A stretch of DNA of 64,000 nucleotides from Dillenia suffruticosa (taxonomy: Eukaryota; Streptophyta; Magnoliopsida; Dilleniales; Dilleniaceae): positions 12,865,001 through 12,929,000 of the forward strand of contig JAVTVX010000034.1 in assembly GCA_033439265.1 (NCBI GenBank), read 5' to 3'. Both the position numbers and the translations under genes were made by a program. The notes beneath the pieces were generated by a model. It made no database searches, was not told the origin of the DNA, and saw only the letters and a program-made list of their open reading frames with translations. Shown one piece after another: positions 11,764-24,339 of the stretch; within the stretch, counting starts at the first letter, position 1; every line of letters begins with the position of its first letter.

Positions 11764-13870
11764 TTACGGAATACATTGAGGAAATAAGAATACTTGATCA
11801 TGGGAAATGCAATGGAATTCTTTCATTAATTTTCTAAAGGGGCTTACAAAAAGGATAACCGAACTAGAAGGAAACAAAATATAGTTAAGGAAGAGAAGAA
11901 GAGAAGAGGTTAGTTTGGGGAGCTTGAGGCCTGGCGACCGTGGTGTTCTCATCCACAACTTATAGAGGAATGTCGCTCATGAGAGCAATTACGAGCTCGC
12001 TATCGGGCACTCTAGGACTAGCCCTTGCCATGACCAGAGGCCCATAAGTCCTACATGATGAATGATCTCCTTGGCACACCAAAGATACTCGTCCTACCTA
12101 TACTAAGTGCACCTGTGCTGGTCGATAGTCTTCATGACGGTCTCGCCCAACTCCAATATCTTCTGCCCAGTAGCTTGTAGAGATCAACCACATACCTTGA
12201 CTAGCCTCTCCGTAGTTTGCAGACATATGTCATGCGCCCTACCCGCTACTCTAACTCCTCGCATCTCATGGAGAGCACACCGTTGAAGTACCGCATCCCA
12301 CTTGGCTCTTAGTTACTCTACATCATCATCCTAAGCATTTAGAGCAATCGCAGATGCCCTCTCCTCCTCATCTCTTTCTCCTTCTAAGACAAAACATCCC
12401 ATAACTGAGACATCTCTACATCTACCACATTTACCCGGTGCTTCAAATGTTCAATCATTTGTTCCCTTCTCAGTCTATGGAACTTCGCCAAGATAATAGC
12501 CTGCACGGAACAAAGAGGGTTACACATAGACATTAAAAGAGAATGAGATACAGAACGGACATTTCAAGAGATAACATGTTCAGTTCCCGTAGTCCATGCC
12601 GACTATCAAAGGATGAAACAGGAATAAAGGGTTAAAGGGTAACCCTCAGGGGTACTTTTTGCTTGCCTTTATCTAACACCAAGGGAATAACAAAAGAAAG
12701 CCCTACACCGGGCCCTTCGGTTATCTTGGGGGGAACAGTTCTCAGGTTCCCGTCTCTCTCTATCTCAACTTCCTCTCCTTCATCCTTAGCATCCACATCG
12801 ATAGCCTCGACCCCTTCCGGCTATACTGCCTGGGGCTCCACGTCTCCCAGGGTTTCAGATTCATGGTCTTCAGTCCCAACAGCCCTCAATGTGTCTGAGG
12901 ACCTTCTCTCTTCAGTCTCCCTCATGACCTTACCCAAGGAACTGGACTGTCGAGTCCTCCTCTTCTTCCGCACCAAAGTCAAGATAGGAGTAAATCAGCC
13001 CCCACATCAGACATACTCTCCGATTTAGTGGCCCCTCTCTTCAACCCAGATCTCATCCATCTATTTGAAGTAATCGCCTAGAGATTTTCTTCCTCAGGAG
13101 AAGCAAGAACGTCTACTAGGTCTTTCTTCTTCTTCTGCACTAAGAGGGGCCTCTCGATTTTCCTCTTCTCTCCCAGTAGCAGGCCTACCAGAGCCAACAT
13201 CTCATCATCCAATAGGGTCTCCACCTATGTATACCGATCCTTGGCCTTGTAGAAGCCACCAACTAAGTAAATAAATCCCCAATGGCGAAAAAGATGAGGA
13301 GCCTTCGACCCCAAACTTGGTTCACCATCAACCCTTGGAAGTGCAGGCATAAAGTCTTTATTCAAGAACCCTATAAAAAATACTTATTCAGGCATAAAGT
13401 CCTTATATAGGAACTTCTAGTCAAAATCCTGCCTCATTCATAGGTAAAACCACCCTCTAATAGAACCCCAACGGGAGCATCTCTTGAGCATAAACACAGA
13501 TACTAAGACGTTGAAATCAAAACAAAGGTGGCAAAAGCTCATCGTGACATAACAGCTAATACTAGGTGCCAAGTGCTCGGAATCAACATCATCAGAAAAA
13601 TATTCCAGCGAATCAAGACTTGATCAATATTGTCCGTATACAGCACCTTCAACCTAGATTTGACATATTGTTTACACATGAGGACATGCATCTCCGATGC
13701 CTTGTTAGCTCTATCTTTGTCAGTAGCCAATCAGAGGGGGTAATCATCCCCTAATAGCATGTTACTCTGGATGCCTCGAAGCTCCTCCTTTGTCATAGTA
13801 CTCTAAATGTCGTAAACAATCACGTAGGCCCGCAACAGTGACCCCTTAGCCATTTTTGACTCGATTCTTT
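11764..13870 (-). pseudogene. Tat-type antisense ORF remnant
   Basis: Starting near 13868 on the minus strand, the translation has MTKEELRGI, ATDKDRANKASEMHVLMCKQ and then YVKSRLKVLYTDNIDQVL, RWNIFLMMLIPSTWHLV. This follows the pattern of the antisense ORF of Tat-lineage Ty3/gypsy elements, annotated in Pfam as putative gypsy-type transposon (PF04195-like), with a conserved Trp in the P..W.l....f motif. Downstream is acidic/Ser-rich and fragmented. The second copy at 33718-36060 aligns over the same motifs. In-frame stops are present. Its biological role is not established. Confidence 0.7.
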
Positions 13871-14129
13871 CTCTAAGAACCCCTTAGGGATTTCAAAAGG
13901 AATAATCTGTTAATCATCTTTTTGATGGAAAGTGAGAAACTGTTAAAAAGCAGATCTGATAAGTGTACGAACCAATCACACACCATGTCTTATAAAGCGT
14001 ATTGGAAATGGTTCGTGGAAGCCGAAACAATATGTGCCGCATTTAATGCAGAGTACTAGCGCCTTTTCGAATCCCATTCACTTAATGCTACTCCTGAAAT
14101 ATTTCCTATAAAATGACACTAAGAGTTAG

Positions 14130-14294
14130 GGACAAGTTATGGACTATGACCCAAAGGCCCATTATCACAAGACTTGAAATCTTTCACGTACAGAGCCCAC
14201 TAGACATAACACATCCCAAAACGTGTCATCAATATGAGATTTATCTCTCAGACAGGTAGACACGGCCCACTCTCTCAATATATCTTCACAGGCC
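14130..14294 (+). mobile_element. 3' LTR of Tat-like element, left part
   Basis: After a purine run AGGGACAAG, the sequence TTATGGACTATGACC ... CCCATTATCAC parallels 36240-36290 in the second Tat-like copy. This marks the LTR start at about 14133. The LTR is interrupted at 14294 by the En/Spm element and resumes at 24822. Confidence 0.6.
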
Positions 14295-14612
14295 CACTAC
14301 CAGAAAGAGCGCCAACACCGACGAAAATTTAGCGTCGGACAAAATCCGTCAGTAATACTAACAGATTACAGACCGAATAACATCAAAACATGAAAAATGA
14401 GAAAATTTAAAATTTATGATGGATTAGCAACGGTCGTGGGATGATATTACCGACAGATAGATATCCGTCGATAATTTAGACGGAAATAATTGCTCGTATG
14501 TTTTTTTTTTCCCTATGAAAATGTTTACCAAAAGATTAGCATGAAGTTAGTGATGGAAATCACCAACGGAATCATATATCCGTCAGAATTGGATTTTAGG
14601 TCAAATTAATGT
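14295..14612. repeat. Left TIR and subterminal repeats of CACTA element 1
   Basis: Words such as ACCGACG, AAATCCGTCAG, CCGACAGAT and ACGGAATC are clustered in direct and inverted orientation. In En/Spm elements such repeats bind the TNPA protein. Confidence 0.85.
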
Positions 14613-16483
14613 GACAAATCTTCCACATTCATTCGCGTCTCTGTTTCCCTCCCTCAACTGGTGTTGGTGGAGGATGTTGGTCGTTGTCTCTGGTGAATAG
14701 ATTCGTCGTCGTCAACTTCACCGTCACCATCGGTCGCCTTCCGTGGTCTCTTCAGGTTAGTCTCACATCTATTTATGTCTGTCTCTGTCTCTGTCTCTCT
14801 CTCCCCGTGTTTCTGTCTCTCATATTATGGTTTGTCTGTTAGAATAGGGTTTCTTTGGGAAGGATCCAATAGAAGAAATCTAGGGTTTCTATCTCTGAGA
14901 AGACTAATTTAAGTTGTGAATCAAGTTTGTGTCGGCTCTGCAAATACATAACTGTAGATACATAGCTATCTCTTAACAAAAAAAAGGTGCGCTTTATTTT
15001 CCTTTAAGCTCTTTGATCTAGTTTTTCTCAATGTTCACGAGAGGCATGTTCTTTCTGTTGTTCTTCATATTGCTGTTTGAAATAGTAATGCCCCGTCTGG
15101 CCAAACAAAATGATGCCTTTTTGTTGTTTTTGAATTAGTATAAATACCAAAAACTGTTATTGTTTCTGGTATTATGTGTGCAATGATGAAGCAAATAGGT
15201 TATTTTTAATAGCAAGTAGTTAAAGGGGGGATACAGTAGGCATGTTTGTCTTTTGAGTTGTATAAAGCTTGTCTGAACTTCTTTGCCTTTTTTTATTTTA
15301 AATTAAATGTTAAGGTTGAGACATCCGAGCATGATTAAGATCAAAACTAACAAATTAACATTTCTATATGATAATGACTATATGTTAACAGCCAGATATG
15401 AAATTGAAAAAACACTTGATGCTGTCGACTAGAGTGGAGTAGAAAGTTTTCACAAATCTGATAATAGTCGGTGAACAAACTTCAATGCCAATTAACAACC
15501 ACAAACCATCATTGCCCATGTTTGTTTGGTATAACAACCACTATTAAACGCAACCAAATAATGAAGGTAAAGGATTCTGATCTCAAGATTTTGAATGAAA
15601 AGCTTTCAATAACATGTTTGTTGGTTTAATCACATGTCTTAGTTTATGTTCATGTAATTGTATGTCCATTCAAAACTTTTCCCTAAATTTCAGAATGCTT
15701 CGAAGGAACTTAAAAGAGTTTTATTGGGAATGCATTCAATTAGAAAATTCATAAACTTAAACAATTTTTTGCAGAGTATATGAGTTTAAATGTTTTATTT
15801 TTTTTTTTTACTGAACCTAAAAGAATGGTTGAACAACTCAAATTTAATTGATTACACATGCAATCTTAGTCTCTCTCTCTCTCTCTCTCTCTCTGACCTC
15901 ATTTCTTTCATTTAAAACAAGAGGGGCTTTTATGGCTCAGCATGTTTGCAAATTGCAAGCCTGGACAAGTAGTTTCATGAATTAAATTTTAATTTAAATT
16001 TGTATTTCTGTATATACAAAAATAATTTACTTGCGGATACTCTAGGCAACCGTGACATCTTCATTTGGTAAGCTTTGCATATTATCTACATAACAATATT
16101 AGTGTGATGCTGAGTGGATTTCCACATTTTATGAAATTTGAAAGGAAAGGGGATTGCTTATAAACGATGAAGGTTAATGTAAATTAAAAAATGTGAAGGT
16201 GGTTTGCCCATGTAGATGCCTTAGTCCAATAATCACCATGTCAACTGTTAATTTGGTCAAAGTGAACTTTGATATTCCATTAAATTTGACAAAACCGAGT
16301 ATGAAGGTTGATCATGCATAAAACGGGTATATTGTTGTTCATTCATAATTACACCCCTCATGTTATACCCTCATATTACTATTATTTAGTTCTCTAATAC
16401 TAAAATTATATCCCAAGTAAAATATTACAAAATTGTCTTATTTTGTTAAATTGTATTATTTGTTATACAGTTTGTACTTGTAA
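14613..16483 (+). promoter_or_regulatory. Leader and 5' intron region of the CACTA transposase genes
   Basis: GC-richer sequence from about 14630 (CGTCGTCGTCAACTTCACCG) resembles a transcribed leader. It is followed at about 14756 by CAG|GTTAGT, a good splice donor, and then long T-rich DNA up to the first coding ATG at 16484. I infer a leader exon plus a long 5' intron, as in other En/Spm elements. A (CT)n tract lies at 15870-15894. No reading frame of note is present. Confidence 0.45.
15870..15894. repeat. (CT)n microsatellite
   Basis: About 12 CT dinucleotides, in the presumed intron of CACTA element 1. Confidence 0.95.
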
Positions 16484-17293
16484 ATGGGGTCCATTGATCA
16501 TAGTTGGATGTTTCGTCAATTAGCGAATGGATACTTAACAGATGAATTTGTTGAGAGTGTTAATGACGTTTTGAATTATGCATGTTGTCAACATAACTTC
16601 ATGGATGGATTGAATATTAGATGTCCTTATCAGAAATGTCGGAATCGAAAGTTTTTAAGTCAAGATGATGTCGTAGTACACTTGTTTTCCAGAGAGTTTG
16701 TAAATGGTTACACCATATGGGACTGTCACGGAGAGGTCAGAAATATAGAATCAAATGAAGGACAATCATCTAGACATAGAGAGGATGTTGAGGCTCCTTA
16801 TAGATCCATGGTTGTGGATGGTTTACATCCTCTATTTGATTGGAATTGTAATTATGATAATATGAATTTGGACAATAATAAAGAACCGAATCCGGAGGCT
16901 GCATTGTTTTATGAGTTATTGAAAAAGGCTACAGAACCATTATGGAATGGGTGCAAACAACAGACAACATTGTCTATTGTATCACAATTGTTAAATTGCA
17001 AGGCAGAGTTCAACACGAGTGAAGTATGTTATGATTGCATGAATGCAATTATACAAAATTTGTTACCCAAAGATTCAAATTTGACAACTAATTTCTATAG
17101 AGTAAAGAAGATGTTGAAAAAACTTGGGGTTGGGTATGAGAAGATTGATATTTGTGAGAATAATTGCATGTTATATTTTCAAGAAAATTGGGATAGGACC
17201 GAATATGTGGTATGTGGTCATCCTCGATATAAGAGAACAACTGTAGGTCGTCGAACAACGTATCAAACAAGTTATTACGATACTTGCTTCTAA
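16484..17293 (+). pseudogene. TNP2-like transposase, N-terminal part
   Basis: This is the first block of the En/Spm transposase, which cuts and joins element ends. The 269-codon frame starts MGSIDHSWMF. Residues about 7-80 form the transposase-associated domain (Pfam Transpos_assoc), with RCPYQKCRN, HLF and GYTIWDCHGE. Residues about 130-245 include PLWNGCKQQTTLS, FYRVKKMLKKLGVGYEKID and CENNCMLYFQENW, the region preceding Transposase_21. The frame ends in a stop at 17291, while similarity continues in another frame from 17284. A one-base indel near 17283 is therefore likely, by mutation or sequencing error. Confidence 0.9.
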
Positions 17294-18776
17294 CACTAAG
17301 ATTTCGAGGGCTTTACATGTCAAGAGCTACATCAGAGCACATGACCTGGCATTATAGAGATCAACGTACTGATCATGATGTTGTTACTCACCCGGCCCAT
17401 AGTGAAGTTTGGAAGCATTTTGATTTTAGTCATCCATCATTCGCCTCAGAATGTCGAAATGTGGGTTTGAGTTTATGCACAGATGGATTTAACCCTTTTA
17501 GTTTGGCAAACATTCCTTACTCTTGTTGGCTAGTATTTATTACTGTATACAATTTGTTACCCTCGATGTGTATGAAGCAGCCGTTTATTTATCTTAGACT
17601 TATTATCCCGGGGCCAAGAAATCCGAATAGGCATATTGATGTATTCTTGAGACCTTTAATTAAAGAATTGAAAATATTATGGGCTGAAGGAGTTAACACA
17701 TATGATATTTTAAGAAAACAAAACTTTCATATGAGGGCAGCACTTCTATGGACAATAAGTGATTTTCCTACTTATGGGATGTTATCTGGATGGAGCACTC
17801 GTGGAAAGTTAGCATGCCCTTATTGCATGGAGCACACAAAGTCTTTTTATCGTACTAATAGTCGAAAGATTTCATTTTTTGATTGTCATCGTCAATTTCT
17901 TCCTACTCATCATCCATATCGAAAGCAAAGAGATAAATTTGAAAGGAAAAGTCGAGAAGGATGCGCCTCCTTCTCGATTATCTGGTGAAGAGATGTTTTA
18001 TCGAGTATCTTGTTTTCCTGATATTACCTTTGATACAAAATGCGGCAAACAGATGATTGAAGGTTTGGGGTCGAACACAATTGGGTTAAATGAAGTATAT
18101 TTTGGGAGTTGTCATATAGGAGAACACTTCTTATTCGGCATAATTTAGATGTGATGCATATAGAGAAAATTATGTTTGATAATATTTTTGACACTGTTAT
18201 GGATGTTAAAGGAAAAACGAAGGATAGTGTTAAGAGGAAACTTGACTTTGGGTTGTATTGCCAACGGCCTGAATTAGAATTGAAAGAAATTAATGGAAGG
18301 ACTTGGAAGCTTCAAGGTTCATACAGATTAAGGATCAAGTATTAGAGGTATGTCGGTGGGTACAAAATTTGAAATTCCCTGATGCTCCTGTTTCGAACTT
18401 GGCTCGATGTGTGAGCTTAGAGAAATGTACTTTTTATGGGATGAAGGGTCATCATTGCCACATCTTCGTGTAGAGATTGTTCCTTATTGCCTTTCACAAC
18501 CTTCTACCTAACGCTGTTTGGGATGTTCTTACAGAACTCAGTCATTTCTTTAGGGACTTATGTGCGGCTGAATTACGTATGACGTATATGGAATTATTGG
18601 ATCACAATATAGTAGAGACGTTATGCAAACTAGAGAAAATCTTCCCACCCTCTTTGTTTGATAGTATGGAGCATTTGCCTATTCACTTAGCTTATGAAGC
18701 GAAGGTCGGAGGTCCCGTTCAATACAGATGGATATACCCATTTGAGAGGTACTATGTGGCCCTTTATTAAATAGAC
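17284..18776 (+). pseudogene. TNP2-like transposase, catalytic core (Transposase_21)
   Basis: Continuing in three successive frames, the translation carries the Transposase_21 signature: MSRATSEHMTWHYRDQ, HPAHSEVWKHFD, LCTDGFNPF, PFIYLRLIIPGPRNPN, IDVFLRPLIKELKILW and ISDFPTYGMLSGWSTRGKL, then CPYC. After a frame change near 17940 come DAPPSRLSGEEMFYRVS and, after another near 18110, LLIRHNLDVMHIEKIMFDNI. A further gap leads at about 18460 into AFHNLLPNAVWDVLTELSHF and GGPVQYRWIYPFERY, the DUF4218 part. At least three frameshifts and one or two stops interrupt it, so it is probably inactive. The conserved acidic residues of DGFNPF and IDVFLRPL remain. Confidence 0.9.
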
Positions 18777-20258
18777 ATTTTATATTCATCTTATAATTTT
18801 AATGATGTATATTGGTAGGTGTATGTCTCGATTGAAAAAAAAAGTGCGAAATCGAGCACACATTGAAGCTTCAATATGTGAGAACTATATAATTGAGAAG
18901 ATTCCTCATTTTGCTTCTTCTATTTTGAACCGCATATTGAAACAAAGTTGAACTAAGTTCCTCGAAATGATGATGGGAGAGTCGTTCAATCGTTGGGGAG
19001 ATTATCAATATTTTCTCTTCCAGGTTGACCCCTTGGGGAATGTCATCGAAGATTTCTAGATGAAGAGAAATACAAGGCTGCAGTCATATATGTATTGTTG
19101 AATTGTACTAAGCTAAATGAATTTATAGAGTACGTATGTGGATAACCTTTTACTTTTTAAGTTTACTGCAAGCCAAAAGGTCATGACGTCATACATTGTT
19201 GTTTGTAATAGGATTTACGATGATATTGTTAGGTAACAAACTTCATGCATTACAAAGGAACAACTAGAGAAGAAACGTGAACAAGAATTTGAGGGTTGGT
19301 TGAGGAGATTTGTACGTATACTATTCACTTTACAATTATTGACGAAATTGAGATGTATAAGTATATTAATATAATACCTAACTATGTTGTATTGTTTTCT
19401 TTTTTTAAATTAGGTCTCCAATGATAGAAATTCTGTAACTAGAAATATAAGGGATATAGCACAAGCCCATCGCTGAAATATTTCAAAGGATATTTTGTCA
19501 ACAATTTCAAGCTTCACAGGGCCGAGTATGGACATGATAGAGCAACAATGAATAGCGGCGTATGTGTTAAAGGAAATTGTTACAATGATTTGGAACGTGA
19601 TTTCTATGGCATGTTGATTGATATCATTGAGTTGGAGTATTTTGAAATTGATAACAAAGTTGTCTTTTTTAAGAGTATTTGGTATGATACTGAAAAAGGA
19701 GTTCGGGTGCACGCTCATCATGGACTTATTGAAGTTAATCATAAATCAAGACTGCATTCTAATGAGCCTTTTATTTTGGCAATACAAGCACAACAAGTTT
19801 ATTATACATCATACCCTTTTAACAAAAGAGAGAGAAAAGATTGGTGAGTTGTATGTAAAATAAAGGATCGAGGGTCAGCTAATGATGGTGTTACGCATCC
19901 GATGGGAGCTGAAATATTTTACTAAAAAGATGAACCATCAATTCCTATACTTATAGAGCCATCTACTAAACTTGATGATGCAGCTATTCTTATTGGTCCT
20001 AATATGGAGGAGGTAAATCCAACTGATATACTTGAAGAATGACATAACATCTTTGAATTGTTACCAGATGTTGAAGACGAAGAAGAAGAAGAAGAAGAAG
20101 AAGAAGAAGAAGAAGAAGAAGAAGAAGAAGAAGAAGAAGAAGAAGAAGAAGAAGAAGAAGAAGAGGAAGAGGAGGAAGAAGACGAAGAGTTTGATTCTTC
20201 AGAAACCGAAGAAATTAAAGAAGTTTATAGTGATGGTGATGATGATGACATGCAATGA
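18777..20258 (+). pseudogene. TNP2-like transposase, C-terminal part with DUF4216 and acidic tail
   Basis: After a short intron-like gap, the KKVRNRAHIEASICENYI segment (about 18836-18895) continues the DUF4218 end. At 19470-19850 the DUF4216 domain reads GYFVNNFKLHRAEY, NSGVCVKGNCYNDLERDFYG and IIELEYF, then VDVNHK-like EVNHKSRLHSNEPFILA and QAQQVYY. The tail from 20058 is a run of more than 30 Glu encoded by a (GAA)n tract, ending DGDDDDMQ at 20258. An acidic C-terminus is common in these proteins, but the length here reflects microsatellite expansion. Frame breaks occur before 19548 and after 19847. Confidence 0.85.
20078..20178 (+). repeat. (GAA)n microsatellite encoding poly-Glu
   Basis: About 100 bases of near-perfect GAA repeats lie in frame with the TNP2 C-terminus. 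The other frames would give poly-Lys or poly-Arg and are not used. Confidence 0.95.
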
Positions 20259-20562
20259 TTGGATATTTAGTGGACTTATGTAATTGCACGTTTCAATATA
20301 ACATTAACATGTATTATACGTTAAGCCATGTGGAATCAATTAATTGGTTTAGTTCCTTAAATTTTGTATTATATATTTTGCTAAATGTTCTGGTGTAGTT
20401 TCCTAACATTCTGTGCTTACAATTACTAATCCCTTCTTCTGCATCATATCATGCTTTTGTACAATACATGTATTATAACACTTACCAATGTTAGTACAAT
20501 GCATGTTACCACATGACTTTTCCTATTAAATATTTATTAACTAATCTTTTCAAGTCTACAAT
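20259..20562. other. Intergenic gap between TNP2- and TNPA-like genes
   Basis: AT-rich, presumably 3' UTR of the transposase and leader of the next gene. The first gene's exact polyadenylation site is not evident. Confidence 0.4.
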
Positions 20563-23500
20563 ATGATACGAGGCGGAGGCTCTAGCTCTAGGGGAAGCTC
20601 TAGGAGAAGCAACGAGAGCGGTCGAGGGTCTATCAATATATGTGATCTCCCAGGGACAATTGCTCCGCGTCAAGATCCCGATCTTGAAGATGATGCTATT
20701 GTTGATTCTTCCTCCGCTCAAAGTATAGGGCCAAACAATGGCACCCCTGTGCTTGTTAATGCGGATGGTCGAACATTTATTGAAGCGGCGAACCATACGT
20801 AAGTCGATTTGATGTTATAAATTCAATTTTCATATTGTTATATCTTATTATGACTACAATTACATTATTTTATTTGAAAATAGTTTTCTTGATCCTAAAG
20901 TTATCTGTTCTATTACTAAGGACATTAAGGACATCTTACGGGGGCATGGCTGACTTGGTGGATAGTGCCAAAGGAGACAAAAGATAGACTTTGGGAGAAG
21001 TTTCAGATTAGTAATTATTTAGAATTTTTTTTTTCCTCATTCTTATATATTCTGGATTTTCTTCTGAAAATAAGTTTCTTGATCCTCGTTCTTACATATA
21101 TTTAAAACCTAAAAAACGTGTACATGATCTTAATTTCTTAATTAGTTTCTTAATTCTTGATCCTCAGGTTTAGGCAATAGTCAATTTCTTAATTCATCAT
21201 CCTAGATTTAAATTTGATGACCCATTTGTAGACATCGATACGTGTACATGACCTTTGATCCTTAGTTTTGACATTCGATGGTTCCAAATTTTAAGGAAGG
21301 TCATATACTGCAGTAACAAGAACTTGTCCATCTTTGATGTTAAAATTGGATCCCTCTTTATCTAATAATCAAGCTGAATATGGGGGAGGAGGAGAAGGTG
21401 ATGGTGGTGGGGGAGATTTGTAGAAGTCATTCACAATAAACTTTACGATTTATAACATTGCCATATGAAAATCGTTATCGTAAATACTGTTTTTCAAACT
21501 TTAATTAGCCATGAAGAGCCATTTATAATATTAGGAGAAATGATTTCATTTCAAAATGTTATATATATATATATATATATATATTAGATTTACCTTCAAG
21601 CTGTTAGATGTCTTTTCTGATATCAGAGCAACCTATATCTCCTTCCTTTATGAACTTGGACCCTTTGCCTTCTTGAAATTTGGGAGTCTGAGCAGGTCGT
21701 AGGTATGGTGTAATGTGATATAATATTTTTCCATATATGTATGCTAGTTTTCTAAGAATTTAGTAGTGTCTTTCATTTGGATATTATTTTGAAATTAGAG
21801 ATTTTTCGATTCCAGCGTGCTTATGTACATGAGTCCAACTGGGTGGGAGTGCTAATATAGTTTAGTGGCACTTTTTAAGTTGGGATGGTGCAAAATAAAA
21901 TACCTTTGATGAGGTATCGAGTTCCTCTTGATTGGTCCATAGGAATTTGGGAGTACTAGAATAGCGGCCTAGATTTCTGATTATCAATACTAATCTGAGA
22001 GCATTCAGCAATGTACTTGATCATGATAGCTGCTACTAGTTGTGATTTTGATTGTGAAAGAGGTTTGTTTTGCCCACGAAGGTCAGATGTAATAGGTAAG
22101 TCACCAGTGATCATGGGTTGTATTGGTCCCCGTATCAACCCAAAAATCTGGCACATTATTGTGTACTGATTATGGTGAATACTGCTGATGTGTCATTTGT
22201 TAGTGTTCAAATGCTGCCCTTGGCATGATTCATAAATGCATATATGGCCTTCACGTGGGTCTTTCTGGCTTTTACCATTAGGAATTTAGTTTTTTGCCAC
22301 GTGTTGCAACTCCCTGTCTGCTTTGTCATGTGAATTGCTTATCTTGCTGGAATCAAAATGCTCCCGCACCAGAACCGGGCCTGAGAGTTGATATGTACTC
22401 TAGATGAGTATAGATTATTTGCTATTTTTATGGGTACTGTGTCAGCTATGTGCAAAAGATTCTTCAATAAAATTCATCATCGCTTGCTGCATCTTAGTTG
22501 GTAAGGAGGAAATGCTTGTGTTTATGTTTTAATGGAGAGGTCACTATCCCTTCTGTAATCTTGTTATCCTGTACTCTGTTCTGTCTTTTGAAGCTGGTCT
22601 GTGTTAAGATGGTGATCATACTGAACATTGTAGAAGACTTGCATAATTATAATGTTGCTCTTGATGGTTGGTTTGCCTAGATAATGGGTTTTTTGGTTGC
22701 TTCTGAGCATGTTTTCTATGTTTTATGTTTTCTTTAAACTATTATTTAAACATTTTCCTTATATGAAAACATGGAGTATCTGGTGGTGGGTGCTTTTATG
22801 CAAAAAACCAATTTCTGAAACAACTTTCAGGTTCCTTATATACGTATATATATATCATCTATACACACATACATATAAATAAAAATATTCGTATGAACAA
22901 AAATTGAGATATATCACTATGTGCCCATGGAATATATACAATACAAATTACTTTTTTCATATATTTCACATGCTTATTCTCACTTCACTATGTGCAGCAA
23001 AAATTTACTAGGAGAGATGAGGATTCAGCATTGATCTACCGTGCATGGAAAGCTTCATGCACAAGGAGATATGCGGATATGCTTGGCACAGCAAGGAAGC
23101 ATGCCATGCAAATTGTTGGTACTACAAACTTATTAGAAACGAAGACCATCCCCGCAATTTTTTACATCTACTGTATGGAACGAATTAATTGATAAATATT
23201 GGAGTATGCCAAAATGGTAGCAGAAATCAAATGCTGCGAAGCAAAACAGGAATACGGAAAAGGATGGAGAAATTACGAAGCACACATCCGGTTTGATTCC
23301 CTTTGCGACACACATGAAAAGGATGGTTAGTAAGATTTTTAAAAAAATTTTACAAATTTTGTTCAAACCTACTTTTCACAAAAGTACAGTTATTAATGAC
23401 TTTTTTGTTTTTTCATTTTTTCCGGGTAGAAGAAAGCAGCCACTCGTTTTCGCATATTGAACTCTTCAATCGCACTCATAGGCGGGATAAAGGAAAAGGC

Positions 23501-23998
23501 GACTTTGTTGACAAAAAATCAGAAGCAATTAGTGTAAGGCAAAATCGTTTTTTTTTTTCCTTTATATAACATTTCAAACATCCTCAATTAAATTGAGGAA
23601 CGTAATTACATATGGTTGTTACAGGACAAGTACAAATAATTGCTTGACGAGAAATATGGCTCAGATAGTGCTTCTCAGCCAGGATATGATGCGACATCAT
23701 AGTGTGAGGTTACTGGGGGTCCAATGAAGGGACGTCTATATGGTTTTGGAGAGAGAGTTGATGACAGACTGAGCAGAAATTCCTCCGGTGCCACTTCATC
23801 TCCATCTCTGACTTTGACTCAGATACTAAAGAGGAGGTTGACAAAATGATGGCAGACATGAGAAATCAAATGATGTCGCAAGTGAGAGAGGAATTACATG
23901 CAGAAATTCGTCAAATACTTGGACAAGTAGGTATATCGCCTATACCACCTGACCTTGATAGCACTCAGCCACCTGACTCTGATCCCCCATGTTTGTAA
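20563..23998 (+). pseudogene. TNPA-like En/Spm protein (Transposase_24 type)
   Basis: This is the second gene of the CACTA element. Proteins of this family bind subterminal repeats. Exon 1 starts MIRGGGSSSRGSSRRSNES at 20563 and ends at a GTAAGT donor at 20799. Exon 2 (from 20884) reads FLDPKVICSITKDIKDI, then, after a frame change, WLTWWIVPKETKDRLWEKF, to about 21005. A roughly 2-kb intron follows. Exon 3 (about 22998) gives ASCTRRYADMLGTARKHA and VWNELIDKYWSMPKW with a stop, then SGLIPFATHMKRM. Exon 4 (23431-23531) reads HIELFNRTHRRDKGKGDFVD. Exon 5 (from 23625) reads GGPMKGRLYGFGERVDD and a C-terminal MADMRNQMMSQVREELHAEI coiled coil, ending at 23998. Two stops and two frame changes suggest loss of function. 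Confidence 0.85.
21006..22996 (+). other. Long intron of the TNPA-like gene
   Basis: About 2 kb, T-rich, with a (TA)n tract near 21560 and a purine-rich GGA/GGT run near 21380. Open frames here (for example 22498-22882 and 21956-22156) have no recognisable domain. No nested element termini were seen. Confidence 0.5.
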
Positions 23999-24339
23999 TA
24001 TTGATGACTTTTTTTTTCATATCTTCGATGTCTTTGATTATGTATCGATTGTACATTCATATTATGAGAATTTATGGATTATGTCGTACTTGATGTATTT
24101 GATTATATTTACATTATGTTATAAGAATTTAAGTTATGAGATTTTAAGTTATGAGAATTTATTATATTTTATGTATAAAGTTGTATAAAATATGGTCATT
24201 TCTTTCCTCTGTTGAAGTGGAGTATACCCAGTATATTTGTGGTACAACAAATCGATTGAAATAGATTCTTCGAAATAAATATTACAAATGAACAGGTTTA
24301 TTAGTTAATGGATCCAATGACAATATTGAATCTACCAAA

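Noticed and set aside
12663..13028. Plus-strand 121-codon frame
   Set aside because: Lies opposite the Tat-type antisense ORF; Ser/Pro-rich with no motif, best explained as a shadow.
20032..20283. Poly-Lys frame across the (GAA)n tract
   Set aside because: Shadow of the poly-Glu frame that continues the TNP2 protein.
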